DNA of 64,000 bases from Chrysemys picta bellii (Eukaryota > Chordata > Testudines > Emydidae), in contig NC_088800.1 in assembly GCF_011386835.1 (NCBI RefSeq), positions 16,454,572 to 16,518,571 on the forward strand, given 5' to 3'. Position 1 is the stretch's first letter; the number at the start of each line of letters is the position of its first letter. Of the stretch, positions 11,516 to 26,500 are shown piece after piece. A program made the translations under genes and the position numbers. A model generated the notes under the pieces. The model did no database searches. It had not been told where the DNA came from and saw nothing but the letters and a program-made list of their open reading frames with translations.

Positions 11516-14500
11516 GTGAGTGGGACTGTATAACTGACTCCTAACCACAGGCCTCAAGACTTGCCAGGACAGCCATCTTAAGGAAAGAGCATCCCACATT
11601 AGGGACCCTTCTCCCTCATCTGCCTTCCCTTATCTCCCACTGTGGCCTGCTCCCTCTGTGTTCAGTGCTTGGCTCCTCACTCTAATGTCTTTCAGACATG
11701 TTTCTGAGAGTGAAGAATGTATTGGTGATGAGCAGCGGTGCATCACTAGGGTGAGGAAGGGAGAAGTTGGATAGTTAACTTGGGGCAGGGAAGAGAGCAG
11801 AAGAGGCAAAAGGGTAGCAAAGCAGGAAACGAAAATGAGGGGGAGGTGAAGAAAAAAATGGCATCGGTCCTGTAAGCCATCCATCACCTTCCAAAAAACT
11901 TCCTCAAGCTTCTGGGTGGAACTTGGCAGCACTAGGTTAGTCCCGTTTGAGCCTCAACATTTGGCGTTGATTCCAATAAGAACCGAATCCCAAGCCAAAG
12001 TTTTACAAGCTTATCTGCATTCTCTGAGCTTAAATCCTGCTAGCACAGTCTGTCTTGTGCTATTTTGGCACTCCCACTTCCAGCTGAAAAAGGGAATTCT
12101 GGGTGCAGAAAATATAAAATAATGAGGGAAGATAACCAAGCATTTGCAAACTTTGAAACTAGTTAGTCTTGATTAGACTTTTGGGCAAAGTTTCAGGGTG
12201 TGTGGGTGTCTTATTTTATCTGACCTCCAATGCCCAGGTCTGCAAGTTGTACTTATTGTGGTGCTATCTGCGAAAGCAATATATTTTAGCCTTTTGCTGG
12301 AATTGACAGTCAAGTGGTATCAGAACATAAATATTATCATATTGATTTTTAAATGGTTATTCAGATTGATACATGACAGACACTAGTAGTGTATACATCT
12401 CTGCCTGACTCCATACCTGTTCCATCTTCACTCTGCAAACCTTCTGTGCTCCTTCCAAAAGAAAATTTAAGACTGGGGGTCAATTATGCTCTGATGTAAA
12501 TTTGGAATAACCTCTTGGAAGTCAAGAGTTGCTCCAGATTTACACTTGTGTCACAGAGAGAGCACAGTTTGGCCCATTGTCTGTATTAAAGGTATATAAA
12601 ATGCAGGGTTATGAAGAGCATCTTTGTGACAGGCTGTGAGACTTTGAACGGTCATTCATGAAAGCGAAATTAAGGGGAAAACGCAAACAAAAATTGTGCT
12701 GAGATTCTACTGCTCAGTGATTTTTTTTATTTTTTTTTCCCATTGAGAAAGTTGCTTCTCTCTCTCCTGACTTCAGACCCTTTGACAGTGCTGGGGGCTA
12801 TACCCCCCACTAGTGTCCACATCACTAGAGTGGTGGTCACTGCGTTGATATACATATTAAAAACCATCACACCTCAAGAGACTATCTATCTGGAGTAGGC
12901 GACCGTCATAGGGTGCTGATTCCAGTGCGCAGTGTGTCTGAGAGACTTAGAACTACCTTTCGCAGTTTGTGTGCCTGAACTGGTTAAAAAGGGGAAGCCC
13001 TGGATAATTCTCACATTTTGACAGTGTGAGGCAAGCCTTAAAGAAGAGGCAGAGTTGCCTCTCAGGTACCTTTCAAAAGAAATTCTAGGGGCAGACAAAA
13101 TGTGCTCCTGAGCCCAAATCCTCCCCTCTGTTTATAACCGTGTGGCTCCCATGGCAGGCAGTGGCGTTTCACAGATACGTGAGAGGTTTCACAGATGTGT
13201 GAGAGCAGAATTAGGCCCCCAGTATTGAATTTTGCAGAGCAGTGCTTGTGGGAAACAAAAAAGTGAATTAAAAACAAAACAATGAACAGAAACAGCATTA
13301 AGAACCACAGGGGAATACAGGATCTTCGCAAGTCCAACTGTTATAACCTCCCTCACCCTTCTCCACTTCGCTGAAACTCTTTCTAGCCGATAAACTAATA
13401 TCCTTGGGATAGATGTGTCTTGTGCTTAAGAGACTGGATGGGGGACTCAGGTGATCTAGGTTCTAGGCTCAGCTCTGCCACAGACTTCCTGTGTGACTTT
13501 GGACAAGTCATTTATGCTCTGACTCAGTTCCCCTCTATTAAATGGGGAAAATAATCCTTTGTCTTGTCTATATAGAGTGTAAGCTCTTTAAGACAAGAAC
13601 TCTCTTACTGTGCATGTATAGTGACCAGCGCAATGGGGCTGCAATTTTCGAGACCTGTGGCTTCTACGGTCATACAAATAGTGAATAGTAGTAATATTAA
13701 TAAGACCCAAATATCTTCCATTAAAGAAAAATAACAGAGAAACCACAGCTTAGTGTTCTGCTAAAATACTTGCAAAAAAGGTACGTGTACCTTTGTACAC
13801 AATGTGCACTGCCCATTGTGCCTAACCTACCAATGCAACGAACACTGAAGTCAGGTCACAAATGTCAGATTTTAAAATTTAAAAAGGAAAATAGTCATTC
13901 ATTCAAACATTGTATGTGACCAATCAAATCCTGGAGTGTATATTATGCCATGTGGGACTCAGCAATGCTGTGAATGTGTTCTCATGATAGGAATTGTGAA
14001 ATAATTATTTGCTCATTTGTTCTCTCTTTCAATCTGTACAAAATGTTACCCAAATGGTGCACACAGATTATTTACCAAGGAAGTGCATGCGAAAGTAGTT
14101 ACTCATGAGGGTATGCAGGGGACAGAGCCATACGCTGCCTGCTGTTCTTTTCGACTTTGAACACACAGATTGATGGGCCTGACCTGACTCGGTTCTGGAA
14201 CTACAGGGCTGTTTGTTTTTTATTTAGCTAAGCTTTGCTTTTTTTAGTCCGACTGAAAATAGATGTTGAGGTTTTGGAGGTTTTATTAGCTTTTATTTCA
14301 TAATCCGTGGGATGTTCCCCCTTCTCTTCAGCCACATGTGCTAGATCTCTGGAGATGAACCAAGTGTACTTATGTTTCCATTTGCCTAGAAGAAGGAGCA
14401 TTAAAATTAACCCTTTTCAATAAAGCTCAGGTATTTTCCTGATAGTATAGCTGAGCTGTTTGTGATTTAATCCAGCCTAAACTACAAAATAGACAAAGTT

Positions 14501-17500
14501 GAAAACATACTTAGGCTCATTTTTTTAGCTGCTCTAAGAGAATTGGTACAGTGGCTGCTTCAAGTGTTACTTCTGCACACTTTGAGATGAATTTTGCCTG
14601 GAAGGGACAGTCTGGGATGAGGCAATGCAAAGGCAGAGAGCCCCAGTGGGAGCTGCTGGAGTCCTCTGCCAGGCATAATACCTCCAGGACTATAGGGAGA
14701 GCAAGGCTGCTACTCCATTCTCTGGCCAGATGCAGCCCAGCTCTGGTAGCCCTGTGGAAGGGTGGTGAGGAGGTGGCTGGCTCCCTCTAGGTGGTCTAGT
14801 GGTAATATCCTTGTGTAGAATTTGTACTCCACGTGCAAGGACAGCAGTTGTTCCAGGCCTCCACACCAAGCCACAATGACAAGGAGCTATTTGCACCCTC
14901 ATGCAGAACCAGGCATAGGCACTGAAACTAGGGGTGCTTAGGGTGCTGCTGCACCCCCTGGCTTGAAGTGGTTTCCATTAGATGCAGGGTTTACAGTTTG
15001 GTTCAATGACTTTCAGCATCCCCACTATACAAACTGTTCCAGCGCCCCTGGGACCAGGCAGAACCTGACTTGCTGGTTTGTCCGTAGTGTGCTGTATTAT
15101 GGGTTACTAAATAGGATGAAGGTATTGAAGTAACTTTACTCAGAAAAACATTACAAGGGGGAGTTTCATGCAGTACAGATCCTGTCTCTTGCCAAATACT
15201 CCTCTGATGGCACCCCAGGTAGCTCTGATCCTTTTGTTCATTTTGTAATGGTCTCATTTGTCAGGTACCTATTTATCGTCCTCCAAGCTCATGAAGCTCG
15301 AAAAGGGCACAGTTATTGCTCTCAGCAAGGCTGTGAACGCATTAAAATCATCACACACATGTCCTCGAAGGATTCCTGGAGTTGTGCCCTTAACCCTTTC
15401 CTGGAGAATAACAGGAGACTAGCTACACAGTACTCAATGTCTCAGCGACTGACTGTGCCTTGCAGCCAGTGTGGAGCCCCACAGGTACAGAACTGAATAC
15501 TTCTTTGCAATGCCAATCAGAACTTCCTCTGTAGAACGTAAGCATCTTTATAAGAAGGTAATATTCACAAGGTATGCAGAAGGCCCTTAGGCAATTCCCT
15601 CTGCTCCTAAATGTGACCAGAAGGTAGGATAGCGTAGTAGGAGGGTCTGGTTTTCTATAGCATTTTACAGTATGCTGCAGAGACAGACAACTTCTCTGAG
15701 GTCAGTTAACTAGAAGCAAATGAAGTGTATATTTGTAGCAACTAAAGTTGTCACTGGGATTGTTGAGATGTATTTAGCTTTGAATTCAAACATACTTATA
15801 TATAATTTGCTGTTCTTCAAGCCAGGGTATGATGATCATGATCTATCTGTATTTTAAATGAATAGCCATGCAGATTCTGATCTCCCTTACTTTGGATTTA
15901 CACCATTGTAAATCATGTGAAGTCATCCCAGATTCACACCAGTGCAACAAAGAGCAGAATCTAGTCTATACTGCACAAACAAGGCATGTGCATCCTTAAC
16001 ACTTAAGCTGAGTACAATGTCATATAATCAGCTATTAGCTAAGGTGATGAGATTCTTTTGAACAATGACCATTGCCCAAGTGAAGTATATGATATCCTGA
16101 TTCAAAAATACAATGCAATTAACTTCAGAATGAGACAAGGAGTAGACCATTTCATAGATTATAAAGCCAGAAGGGCCCCATTGTGACAATCTAGTCTGAT
16201 CACCAATATAACAGTCCATAGAATTTCCCTGAATTAATTAATGCAGGGGCATTCCACGCAGATCAGAGGACACTGTAGTTTTCCAGACCTTTTGGACATA
16301 TCTCTTCCAGAAGGTGGTAATTTCAGGACACTAATAACCATGTTGGCTAATCATTGTTATGTGATCCTATTCCTGGAAAAACCTCTTCCTTTCATGAATG
16401 GTACCTGTAGACTGTAGAATTGACTGTTTCTAATGAAGCATTCAGAGAGGCTCAATATGTGATCTACACATAGGTATAGCCATCCAGATTGCATCTTTAC
16501 TTAAACATTTAATACTGTTGCCAAAAAATATATAGTAACTCAATTCTACTTTCTATGGCATCTTTAGATTCACACTAAATAGTCCCTTACACCCTGATCC
16601 TGCAAACACCTATGCATGTGCTTACCTTTTTAAATGGATTTAGAATTTGCAAAATTCAAACGATTGCAATGACATTATCAACACTGAAAATTAACAAAGG
16701 ATGATATTTTTACAATGCTCATGAGTGGTTTATTCCCCTGCCTTTTACCAGCGTTGCCATCCCCCTCCCCCCCCCACCCCAAAATTGGCATTCAAAATTC
16801 TGTCCCATTTTTCATTCAGTTCTAGTACCTTTTACTCACATAAGTAAAGTTAAGCATGTGCTCTTAGGCTTACTCTGCAATGAATGCCATTGAAACCAGT
16901 GGGGCTGCTTGCAGAATAGCCCTAATTAATAGGTATGAGAATGATGGAATCAAGCCAGTTGTCAGTAAAAGTCAAAAATATATGGTGGTGGAAATAAGAG
17001 ATGAGAGAGAATGCAAACAAACAAAAAAACCAGCAGAGGTTTAGGTTACTGAAACAGTCCGCTCCCCTTTGCATCTCTTTCAGCAACTAATGATCAGTTT
17101 TCTAAAGGCATTCTTGTTCTGCACCAAGTTTTTATACAGGAGGATGGAGGAGTCAGGGAGGGTAAGAAAGAGCTGGAGTTGATAGGCAAGTATAACTAAG
17201 GTATTTAGGCACTGACAACCCTGTATTTGGAGGTATCTACTCTCAATTTAGATTGATTTTGAGTAACTATTTTTAACATCATTTTTATCTTCATCTCTTC
17301 AAGCTAAATGTTTAATGAGTTTTACATGTTTGTGATTAAGGTTCATAACCTGCAAAAATATGCACTTTGGAGTATTTGCAGGATGGCATTCCAGGAGTGT
17401 GTGGTAGGGTGAAATGGGCAGTTGATACAATTTTTTGTTAATGAGCAATTGTTTGAGAGCCATTTTTTCCCCACCAAGCTTCTTCCCTTCATATAATTAC

Positions 17501-20500
17501 AGGTTGCTATCACTAGTAAACCCTCAACCAAATATGTAAGAATCCAGATCCAGTCGGTCAGTAGAGCGGACATACAGAATCACTTGAAGTCAGCTTTCAT
17601 TAAGGTATGCTTTCTACCAGACTTGAATTCGTGATTAAATAGGGGAACTCATTTCCTGTAAAAGTTACTGCAAAAACTTGAAGACAGTGAAAGCAATAGA
17701 AATGGGAAGCTAGATTAGAAGATTCATCTGCATTGTTTCTCTTATTTATAATTATGGGGACTAGCATTTGGCTCTAAATAGTTTTGACTGTAATAGGACC
17801 AGTATGGGGGCCTTAATAAACTATAACTATTATGCCCAGCTCTATTTAGTACTCTGGGATTTACATCTATGGGGTCATATCTGCACATCTTTCAAGTTTT
17901 TCTCATTAGACAGTATGCTTGCATATGTACTGTCAGAGTGTACCTGTGCATTTGAGATGCTGTTACTGCTAATGAATGCCAGCTAAGGCTAGTGTGGCAT
18001 CCTTATGGATTCAGAGTAGCTGGGATTTATTGTCAGCTGCATTGCTTCCTCTGCACTCCCTCCCCCATCTCCCCCCCCCCCCCCCAAAAAAAATCAAGGC
18101 TGAATTAACTGAGGATGCATCACTGGCTGTAGTGAACTGTAAAATGCATGTAAGTTACTCTATGCAGTTTATTCCCACACAGAGCTATTTAGAGATGATA
18201 GGAGAAGCCAATGGTATTTCGTAAAACTTTGGAGTTTTCCAAAGTTTTAATTCCAACCATTATATTTGAAAGGAAATTTTAATTGTGAAAACATGTATAT
18301 GGAACGTAAAGGCCTAGAGAATTGGGGGTAAACACCCAAAAGAACAAGCTATGCAGCAGTCCAGAACTCTTGTTTTACCAAATGAAACTCAAGCCTCAAG
18401 TGTGGTTCTTAATTTATAACCTGCCGTTTCCAAATAAGTCTTAAATTTGGCAAAATGAACTCTCCCAGGTCTAGGAAGCTGACACATTCATCTGTGATTT
18501 GTGTCAGAAAAGTCTGTTACTGGCATCCTAAACAGCTTCTCTCCACCACTCCATGACCCACAATTAATACCTACCCTTGACCCTGGGTTATCCTTGTGTT
18601 TCCTTTTATTCTGTGACCCTGCAGTGGCCCCTTTCCAATTCTTTTTTTTCCCCCTGTTGGAACTCCCTCCTCCTTCCAACCCTGAAATCTCTGTGCTCTT
18701 AACTTTGAATATCCTGTTGCACGGAAAAGCAGCCCTAGCGTTTTTTTTGCTGGGTTTTGGCCAATGTATATCCAGGCTCATCCACCTTGGGCCTGTATTC
18801 CCTGGAGATCCCATATCAGAAGCATGAGATTTGAACTCATTGGTGATTAGGGTTGCCAACCCTGCAGGATTAATTCCTGGAGACTCCAGGCCAAAGATTA
18901 ATCTTTAATTAAGGATTGTCATGTTATTAAATCTCCAGGAATACGTCCAACCAAAATTGGCAACCCTATAATGGTAATAAGGGTCTAGAAGGTTTTGAAT
19001 CATTTGAGCACTAGATCACCTCATGCCATGTTATGCCTCTTGTGCAGAAATCCTAATAAAATCTATCAGGCACTTGCTGTATTGTTTTTAAACCTGATTT
19101 TAAGAATAACATTGAAGGAGCAAAGAAATTTAGAGTTAATGCTTCCATTTCATCAGTGTGCCTAGGCATCTCATTCCATAAGGTATTAGTACAGAAGGTC
19201 ACCTATAGCTAAGGTTACAATTCTTTCACTGAGGTCACAGATTCTGTGACCTTCTGGAACTTCTTCTGGGGGAGGTGTCAGCCCTGGGGCTGTTGCAACA
19301 GCAGCCATCAGAACAGTGGACTGGCAACCAGCCCTGGGGCCGCCGAAACAGTGGCTGGGGCTGGAGCAGTTGCAAGCCCTGGCAGTGTTCCCCCCAGGGT
19401 ATTCTTAGTAAAAGTCAGACAAGTCACAGGCCTCCATGGATTGTTGTTTATTGCTCACGCCGCGTCCGTGACTTTTACTAAAAATACCCATGACGAAATC
19501 TTAGCCTTACCCATAGTTATACAGCTCCCTGATGGAGAACTACATGAGCTTCAATACCATGCCATGGTATTGAGTAGTCCTAGTTCTAAATCACTGAACT
19601 ACACTGTACCTGAACTACAACTCCCATGATGCCAGTGGCAGCATTTCCCAATCAAAATATTCCCGCTTGACAGATTTCTTAGTAATCAATTTTTTCAGTG
19701 GAAATTTGAAATTGTCCAGGAAAAGAACCATTTTTAAGCCAGGTACTGAGACATCTAACTGACCTTAAATGCACCTGTGTGAACAGAGGCTTGTTTAAAA
19801 ATAGGCTGAAAACGTGACCACCGGTGTATTGCTTCACAACTCTATTGTTTTAATATAGAAACTAGGCCTTTGAGGTACAGATGCCAACTTCCTCTATTTT
19901 CATATAGCACACAGCTCACGAGACTTAGGTAAAACTATTATTCTTCATTATCTCCAGTGATAAAACCTCTTCAGGACTTGGTACCTCTTACATAGTAATG
20001 ATACATTTTATGGAGTATAAATGCTTGATGTTCTCACCTGTCTGTGAGAAAGGAATTACAAACACAGGAGATAGGACCAGAGTTTAAAGTTGCCTATTTG
20101 TCCACAGACTGCTTCAGCTAATCCTAACCTGTATTTTGGTTGCAGATAAATGATGACATTTTCCTGTTCAATAGTCGGGGGATATTCTTCTTGGTGCTAG
20201 ACGCATGTTCAGGAGCAGTCGTGAGTAGGCGGCACTTTGACACCGTTAGTGCTATAAATGCTGCCGGTGCAATAACTGATTATGTTCAAACATCTATAGA
20301 AGAGAGGTAAGCAGGGTGTTGAAAGTTTAAGTTCATGTAGCAACATGTGGGTGATAGACAAAGAGGAAAATGACCTACTTTTCATAGCTGATCTTGTGCC
20401 TGGTGAAATCTGACAGATTGAAGCTTTTCCAAAAATCAAATCTTCTCCAGAAAATAAAACCCATGCTTCTCTCAGAGGGTTACACAGACTGCAGACGGAG

Positions 20501-23500
20501 ACAAATTTTCTGGAAAACTGGCACTTCCATTTAAGTTAACAGTTTGTTTTCCATCCTGAGGTACATAAGGCCTTTTGCAATGACATTTGCAGTTCTATTA
20601 ACTTATTCTGGTGTCCAACTGAAACGGCAGCAATTTCCTGGCAGGGGATGACTCATTTTTTCCATTGCTGGAAAGAGAGAGTTTGTTTATTCTTGCTGGT
20701 GGTTGTTTGCTTTTTTTGATAGAGAAGAATCAGAGGTGTGCCAGACTCTCCCACAGGACTTTTCTTGGGCAAGTCAGTTAATTGACCTGCCGGCTCTGTT
20801 ACCTTAGATGTGCTTCGGCAATGAGCTGGATCATCTGTGTCTGTTCCACATTGCTTGTGGTTTTCTGTGTCACCACATAAACATGGAACAGCAGAGATTT
20901 ATAGAAAAATTCTTGGCTGCTGGTAAAAGCAGGTCAAATAACCAGAAAACAGACTTTCACTCCAAGGCATTTCTGAGCAGTTCATGACCATGGATACAAA
21001 CACTGCTGAGCTATCCCATGTGTATTGTCACAGGATCCACTCACTGGTAGAGGTGCCACCTCCTGGTCCCTCTGGAGATTAGCTCTTTCTGGGTGCTGTG
21101 CCCTCCTCCGAAGATCTCTCCGCCCATCATTCTCTCTCACCCTGCAGCTCCACTCACTCCAGCTTCCTCTTTGTGACTTGGCCCTCTGGCCAGGTCACTA
21201 TGGTCCTCCCTTCTGGGATATCAGTCTGCCCATTCAAACTGGCCCAGGCAGTCTGTTCTCCACTGCCTGGTCTGAGCCAATTCCCCAGTGGCTGGTAGGA
21301 GAACCCTGATCCATCCTCAAGAGCAGAATTCTAGGTTCCAACTCAGACCCTCTACTCAGTTTCCAAGGTCTGGTCTCTCCCTCCTTTTCTGGGTTTGCCA
21401 GTCCCTCACATCTCTCTTCTCCCAGGGAGCAACTGCAGACTGCTGCTGTCAGCTACTAGGCTTTATACATGCCCTCTTTTTCCAACCCAACTGAGCCTCA
21501 TCTAATTAATCCCTGCTCCCTGGCTCCTCCTCCAGGTGCAACCTGAGGAGTTAATTGGCCCAGCTAGCCACCGTAACCACTCATGGTCTTATGTGGGGTG
21601 GACAAACATCATATGTATGTGTGAATATATGAAATAATCTATTCACATATACCCACATAGATACATACATGATCTGGGTTCATATTTCACAGGCACAAAC
21701 AGGTAGTCAGTCATCTGAATGCTATCAACTGCCTATAATTCATTGCAGGTGCAATTCATTGTGGGCTCAAAATTGCATCTGTGAGGTTAGAAGCCAGCCT
21801 CAGGCTTGACTGAGAATCAGATGCAGAAGGTATGAATGTGTGAGTTTGGGACTATATTGTATTTCAAGTGAATTTTTCCTGGGGGTAAATATCAATACCC
21901 TATGTAGGATATGCTTTTTCAACCATTTTTGCTTTGTTTTGGTTCAGAAGGAAATGAAGGTGACATTGAAAAGGTAAAGCCCTGATTCAGGAAAGCATTG
22001 AAGCACATGCTTAACTTTAAGCATTGTTGTGTGTGTTTGAAGTCAATAGACTCATAGACTTTAAGGTCAGAAGGGACCATTATGATCATCTGGTCTGACC
22101 TCCTGCATGATGCAGGCCACAAAGCCGTCCCTACCCTTACCCTTGACTCTGCTGTTGAAGTCCCCAAATCCTGTGGTTTAGAGACTTCAATTAGCAGAGA
22201 ATCCTCCAGCTAGCGATCCCTGCCCCATGCTGCGGAGGAAGGCGAAAAACCTCCAGGGCCTCTGCCAATCTACCCTGGAGGAAAATTCCTTCCCGACCCC
22301 AAATATGGCGATCAGTAAAACCCCGAGCACGTAGGCAAGATTCTCCAGCCTTACCCTTATTGGCCATTATACTATTTACCAGCGATGGCACACTGTTCCT
22401 GTGACTAATATCACATTATCCCATTAGACCATTCCCTCCATAAACTTATCTAGCTTAATTTTAAAACCAGACAGGTCCTTCGCCCCCACCGTTTCCCTCG
22501 GAAGGCTGTTCCAATATTTCACCCCCCTGACGGTCAGAAACCTTCGTCTAATTTCAAGCCTAAACTTCCCCACGGCCAGTTTGTATCCATTCGTTCTCGT
22601 GTCCACATTAGTACTGAGCTGGAATAATTCCTCTCCCTCCCAGGTATTTATCCCTCTGATATATTTAAAGAGAGCAATCATATCCCCCCTCAGCCTTCGT
22701 TTAGTCAGGCTAAACAACCCTAGCTCCCCGAGTCTCCTTTCATACAACAGGTTTTCCATTCCTCTGATCATATTAGTGGCCCTTCTCTGTACCTGTTCCA
22801 GTTTGAGTTCATCTTTTTTAAACATGGGAGACCAGAACTGCACACAGTACTCCAAATGCGGTCTCACCAGCGCCTTGTACAACGGAAGCAGCACCTCCTT
22901 ATCCCTACTAGATATACCTTGCCTAATGCATCCCAAGACCGCATTGGATTTTTTCACCGCCACGTCACATTGCCGACTGGGACTTAAGCATATGTTTAAG
23001 TGCTTTCCAGAACTGGGGCATAAAGATGCAACAGACACTTAGCAAGAATAGTCTTATGCTATTGTGCTATAATAATTGTCCTTCTTTTCAGCTCAGTTGT
23101 TCTTGTGTGCTCTAAAGACGGGTCAGAAATGATGGGAACCTCTGAAATGTCTGTTTTTACAAGGTTAGGTTCTGCAAAGCCTATTGTCTTCCACAAAAAA
23201 GGTGACTATATTTATGTGAATTACACTGCCATGCCTTCTTTGGCTAAAATTGAAAGTGCATTTGTCTAGCAAAAATGTACAAGCACCACCTTCTGAGTTT
23301 ATAAATATAGACTATGCTATAAAATATACCAATATCATCTAGGGAAAATTGTTGAAAAGCTCGAGCCTCAGAGCTAGGCAGAAATTTGAGGAATCTTTAC
23401 CTTTTATTACAAATCTAAAACTGAACCCGTCTCACCAATAAATAGCCACACTTTGTGAACTTTTCACTCCAAAAAAAAAAAAAAGGCCCCGTTTTTCCAG

Positions 23501-26500
23501 TGGAAATTAATCAGTTTCTGAACAAAGAGTAGACTCCAACTTTAAAATTCAAATATTTTCAGAGGAAAAACCAGCCATGAAGTTAAGTTTAATGAGAGAG
23601 AAAAATACCCTGAAATGAAATTCATATGAGAGCAAAATGTAGGTCACGATGGAAAAAAAATCACCAGTTTTGGACGACCCTACTTATACTTTTACCTTGA
23701 TTTCCTGCAAGATCATTTGCAGTAGCAAGAAATTTTACAGTGATCAACTAATCTATAATGATGTGCCCCTTCAGTTCAGATAAAAATAAGAAGCTGAGCC
23801 TTTTTCTCAAAACTGAAACCAGACAGTTGGTCTCCCTGTTCTTTTTAATGTTTTCTTGCACCTCTGCACTTCCCAAGACTAGAAGCAGACATTCCAAAAT
23901 ACCGTAAGAAGGGCTTTTCTCACTGTAGTCACAACCCAACTGGGAGTTGAATAAACCCAGATCTAAAAAGTTTTTTCCAGCGTTCTTTCCAGACCAAAAA
24001 ACTTGAGATCATTTTGGATGAACTAGATTGCAATCTGGACTAGGTGTTTGTCCATCATTCCCTTTAATGGGGGTGGCTAGCACTGTCTTTGCTGGGGTAC
24101 CTATTCCATCCTTATTACCACTTCAGTTTCCAGTCAGTGGATTGACTTCTTCTGCAAGGAAGGTGAAGTGCCTTTTGATTGGTTGTCCAGAGTTTGTTGC
24201 CCTCTTGGGGCCTCATCCAAAGCCCACTGCAGTCAATGTATTTCTTTCCATTGGCATCAATGGTTTAATCAGGCCCATCTAGAGTTTCATATCCTTGTTT
24301 TAAAATCAATAAAGATATTTGTAAAGGAACAAAAAGGAAAGGGGGGGCGGGGAATATAGTGATACAAAACTGTGGCCCAATCCTAATACCATTAATTGGT
24401 CCTTAGGCAGGCCAAACACCCGCTTTGTTCAGACTGAAAAAACATAGCAAGGTCGGACCTTCTTAAAGTGAGCTAGCGCTTGACCCTGGTGCTGCTGCAG
24501 ATAAAACTCCCATTGACTTCTGTGGGAGCAGAATAATCAAATGAAGGGACATCCAGATTTACGTCTGCACTTCGTCTTCCAGATCAAATTCCGCCCCCAA
24601 GTGCACACAATTCCCATACAAAGGGAGTTGCATGCATGCACCTGAGGACAGAATTTGAAACTGAGTACCTCCCACCATTGTGCTGAAGAATTGCATAGCT
24701 CCAAGAATATCAGAGGTACTCGATTATACTGTAGTGCCCCAGACCAACAGACTTAATCTTGAATTTCCTGTCTCTTGCTGATTTTAGCTGAAATTCTTGT
24801 CAAAGGTTTAGTGTGAATGTAGCAGCCATGTGCACATTGTGCTGGCGGTGCCGTATTTCCACACAGTAATCCTACTGGAAAGTAGAAGGTCGGCCAAGTA
24901 CCGCTTTTGTGGAGTAATTCCTTTAGTTGATAAGAAAATCAGCCAGCCAGCCATCTGTGATTCAGTTTGATACCTCTTAAGCAGAGGTCAGAAGTGGAGT
25001 TGGCTGTATTTTCAGTCACACTTCTTTTTTTCTTTCGCATCTGTTTACAGCAGTGAAGTAACTTATCCAGAAAATTTTTATTTAAACTTACTCTGATGCC
25101 TGGTTTAAATAGCCATGTTAACTCACTCATATTATTCTTAAAATGAGTGGCGGGCATACACTTCAGAGCAAGGAAGGCAGGTGTGCCTTTGTGCTCATTT
25201 TAGTTACTGATCAGCTGTTGTTGTTTTTTTTTAACTTTGCAGAAAATAATTTTCATTTTTTAGCCATTGAAACCCTAAAAATTTCAGTCTTTGGCAGAAA
25301 ACCAAAATATTTTCATTTTTTTTGATGAAAATACAGAAATGTTTGAAGAAAATTTAAAACTTTTTTTTGTTATTTTTTGGGGATCTAAAAACCCTTCCTG
25401 ATCCGCTCCATTCAGAGTACTTTACATGCATGATTCTGTCCTCCACCGTGGCTCTCTGTATCACTACTCTGGTGGTGTAGAAAGAAATGGAAATGCTTCT
25501 CACAGAATCCCCCCATCTTAATGAAAATCCGTGTTGCTGCAGGAAGCAAAAGGTGCTGTAGTTTGGTAGGTAGCATTTTTTGAGTCAATAGCGAACTAAT
25601 ACTTCAGCATGATGCTAGGCGACAGTGTGCTGCTGCTCTCTTTTGGGTGAAATAAGAAACCAAAGAACTGGCTTTTCAGAAGCGCCAGGGTGCTAGTCCG
25701 GATGTCCATGACAAACTTGAATCTGGGTAATTATATTAAAATTCCCCCCGATGCTTCAGTTGTATGCAGTATTTGACTCCACAACTCTGACATTGTCTGG
25801 CAGCTATTTTAACAGGGCTCAACCCATTCCAGAGGTGGTTATGTTAATGAGGGTTGAAACATTTCCTCTAAATGCATGTGGTTTGAACCTGATTGCACTG
25901 AAGCCACTGTCAAAACTGCCATTCACCCTTCGCGGGAACAGGATTGGGACCTTGTTGCCTGGAACTGCAACTCTTACTCACATGAAAAGTGTTTACATTA
26001 ATAGTCCTGTTGCATGAGTAGGATTGAGCCCACAGTTTGCAAATAGCCTTGGGATCATTTACAACAGAAGGTATAATACAAATGTAATTTATTATTAAAA
26101 CAAAAAGACACATACGGGGAGTCAACACAGAGAACAACAGCTTAGGCATAGCCGAGAAAACTGATCTAACTTAATAAAATAAGGATTCAGAATTCCCTAG
26201 CATTTTCATCCAGTCAGATATGAAAAAATAACCGCATTTAAAAACAGACCACAGAACATTAGTCCCACTAACTCAAACCTGGGACTTCCATCACCGTTAA
26301 TTGAAATTCCTGAGGACAGTGCAATCAGAATACTGCTTCAATGTGGCTTATCTCAGGCATTGTTCCTCTCCTTCATTCTTCCTTATGGTTTATAAAACGT
26401 TATGTTACTGTAATCCAACCAAAGGGATGGCCAAAATGTTTCCTTGATCTGTGCAGTGAGTTTGTGTCATGACAATACATGGTTATTCCCTTAACCCAGT

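Larger units (their letters stand above)
11516..15264 (+). other. Intron A-B of the CEMIP-like gene
   Basis: Holds a foldback segment at 12470-12575 (GTAAATTTGG...CCAGATTTACAC), a short palindrome at 13780 (AGGTACGTGTACCT), the MIR at 13432 and the hAT MITE at 14914. Nothing else recognised. Confidence 0.6.
17605..20145 (+). other. Intron C-D of the CEMIP-like gene
   Basis: A C13-A8 tract at 18072, the elements at 18850 and 19208, and an ACTACAACTCCCATGATGCC segment at 19613 of a kind seen in many amniote interspersed repeats. No additional exon. Confidence 0.55.
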
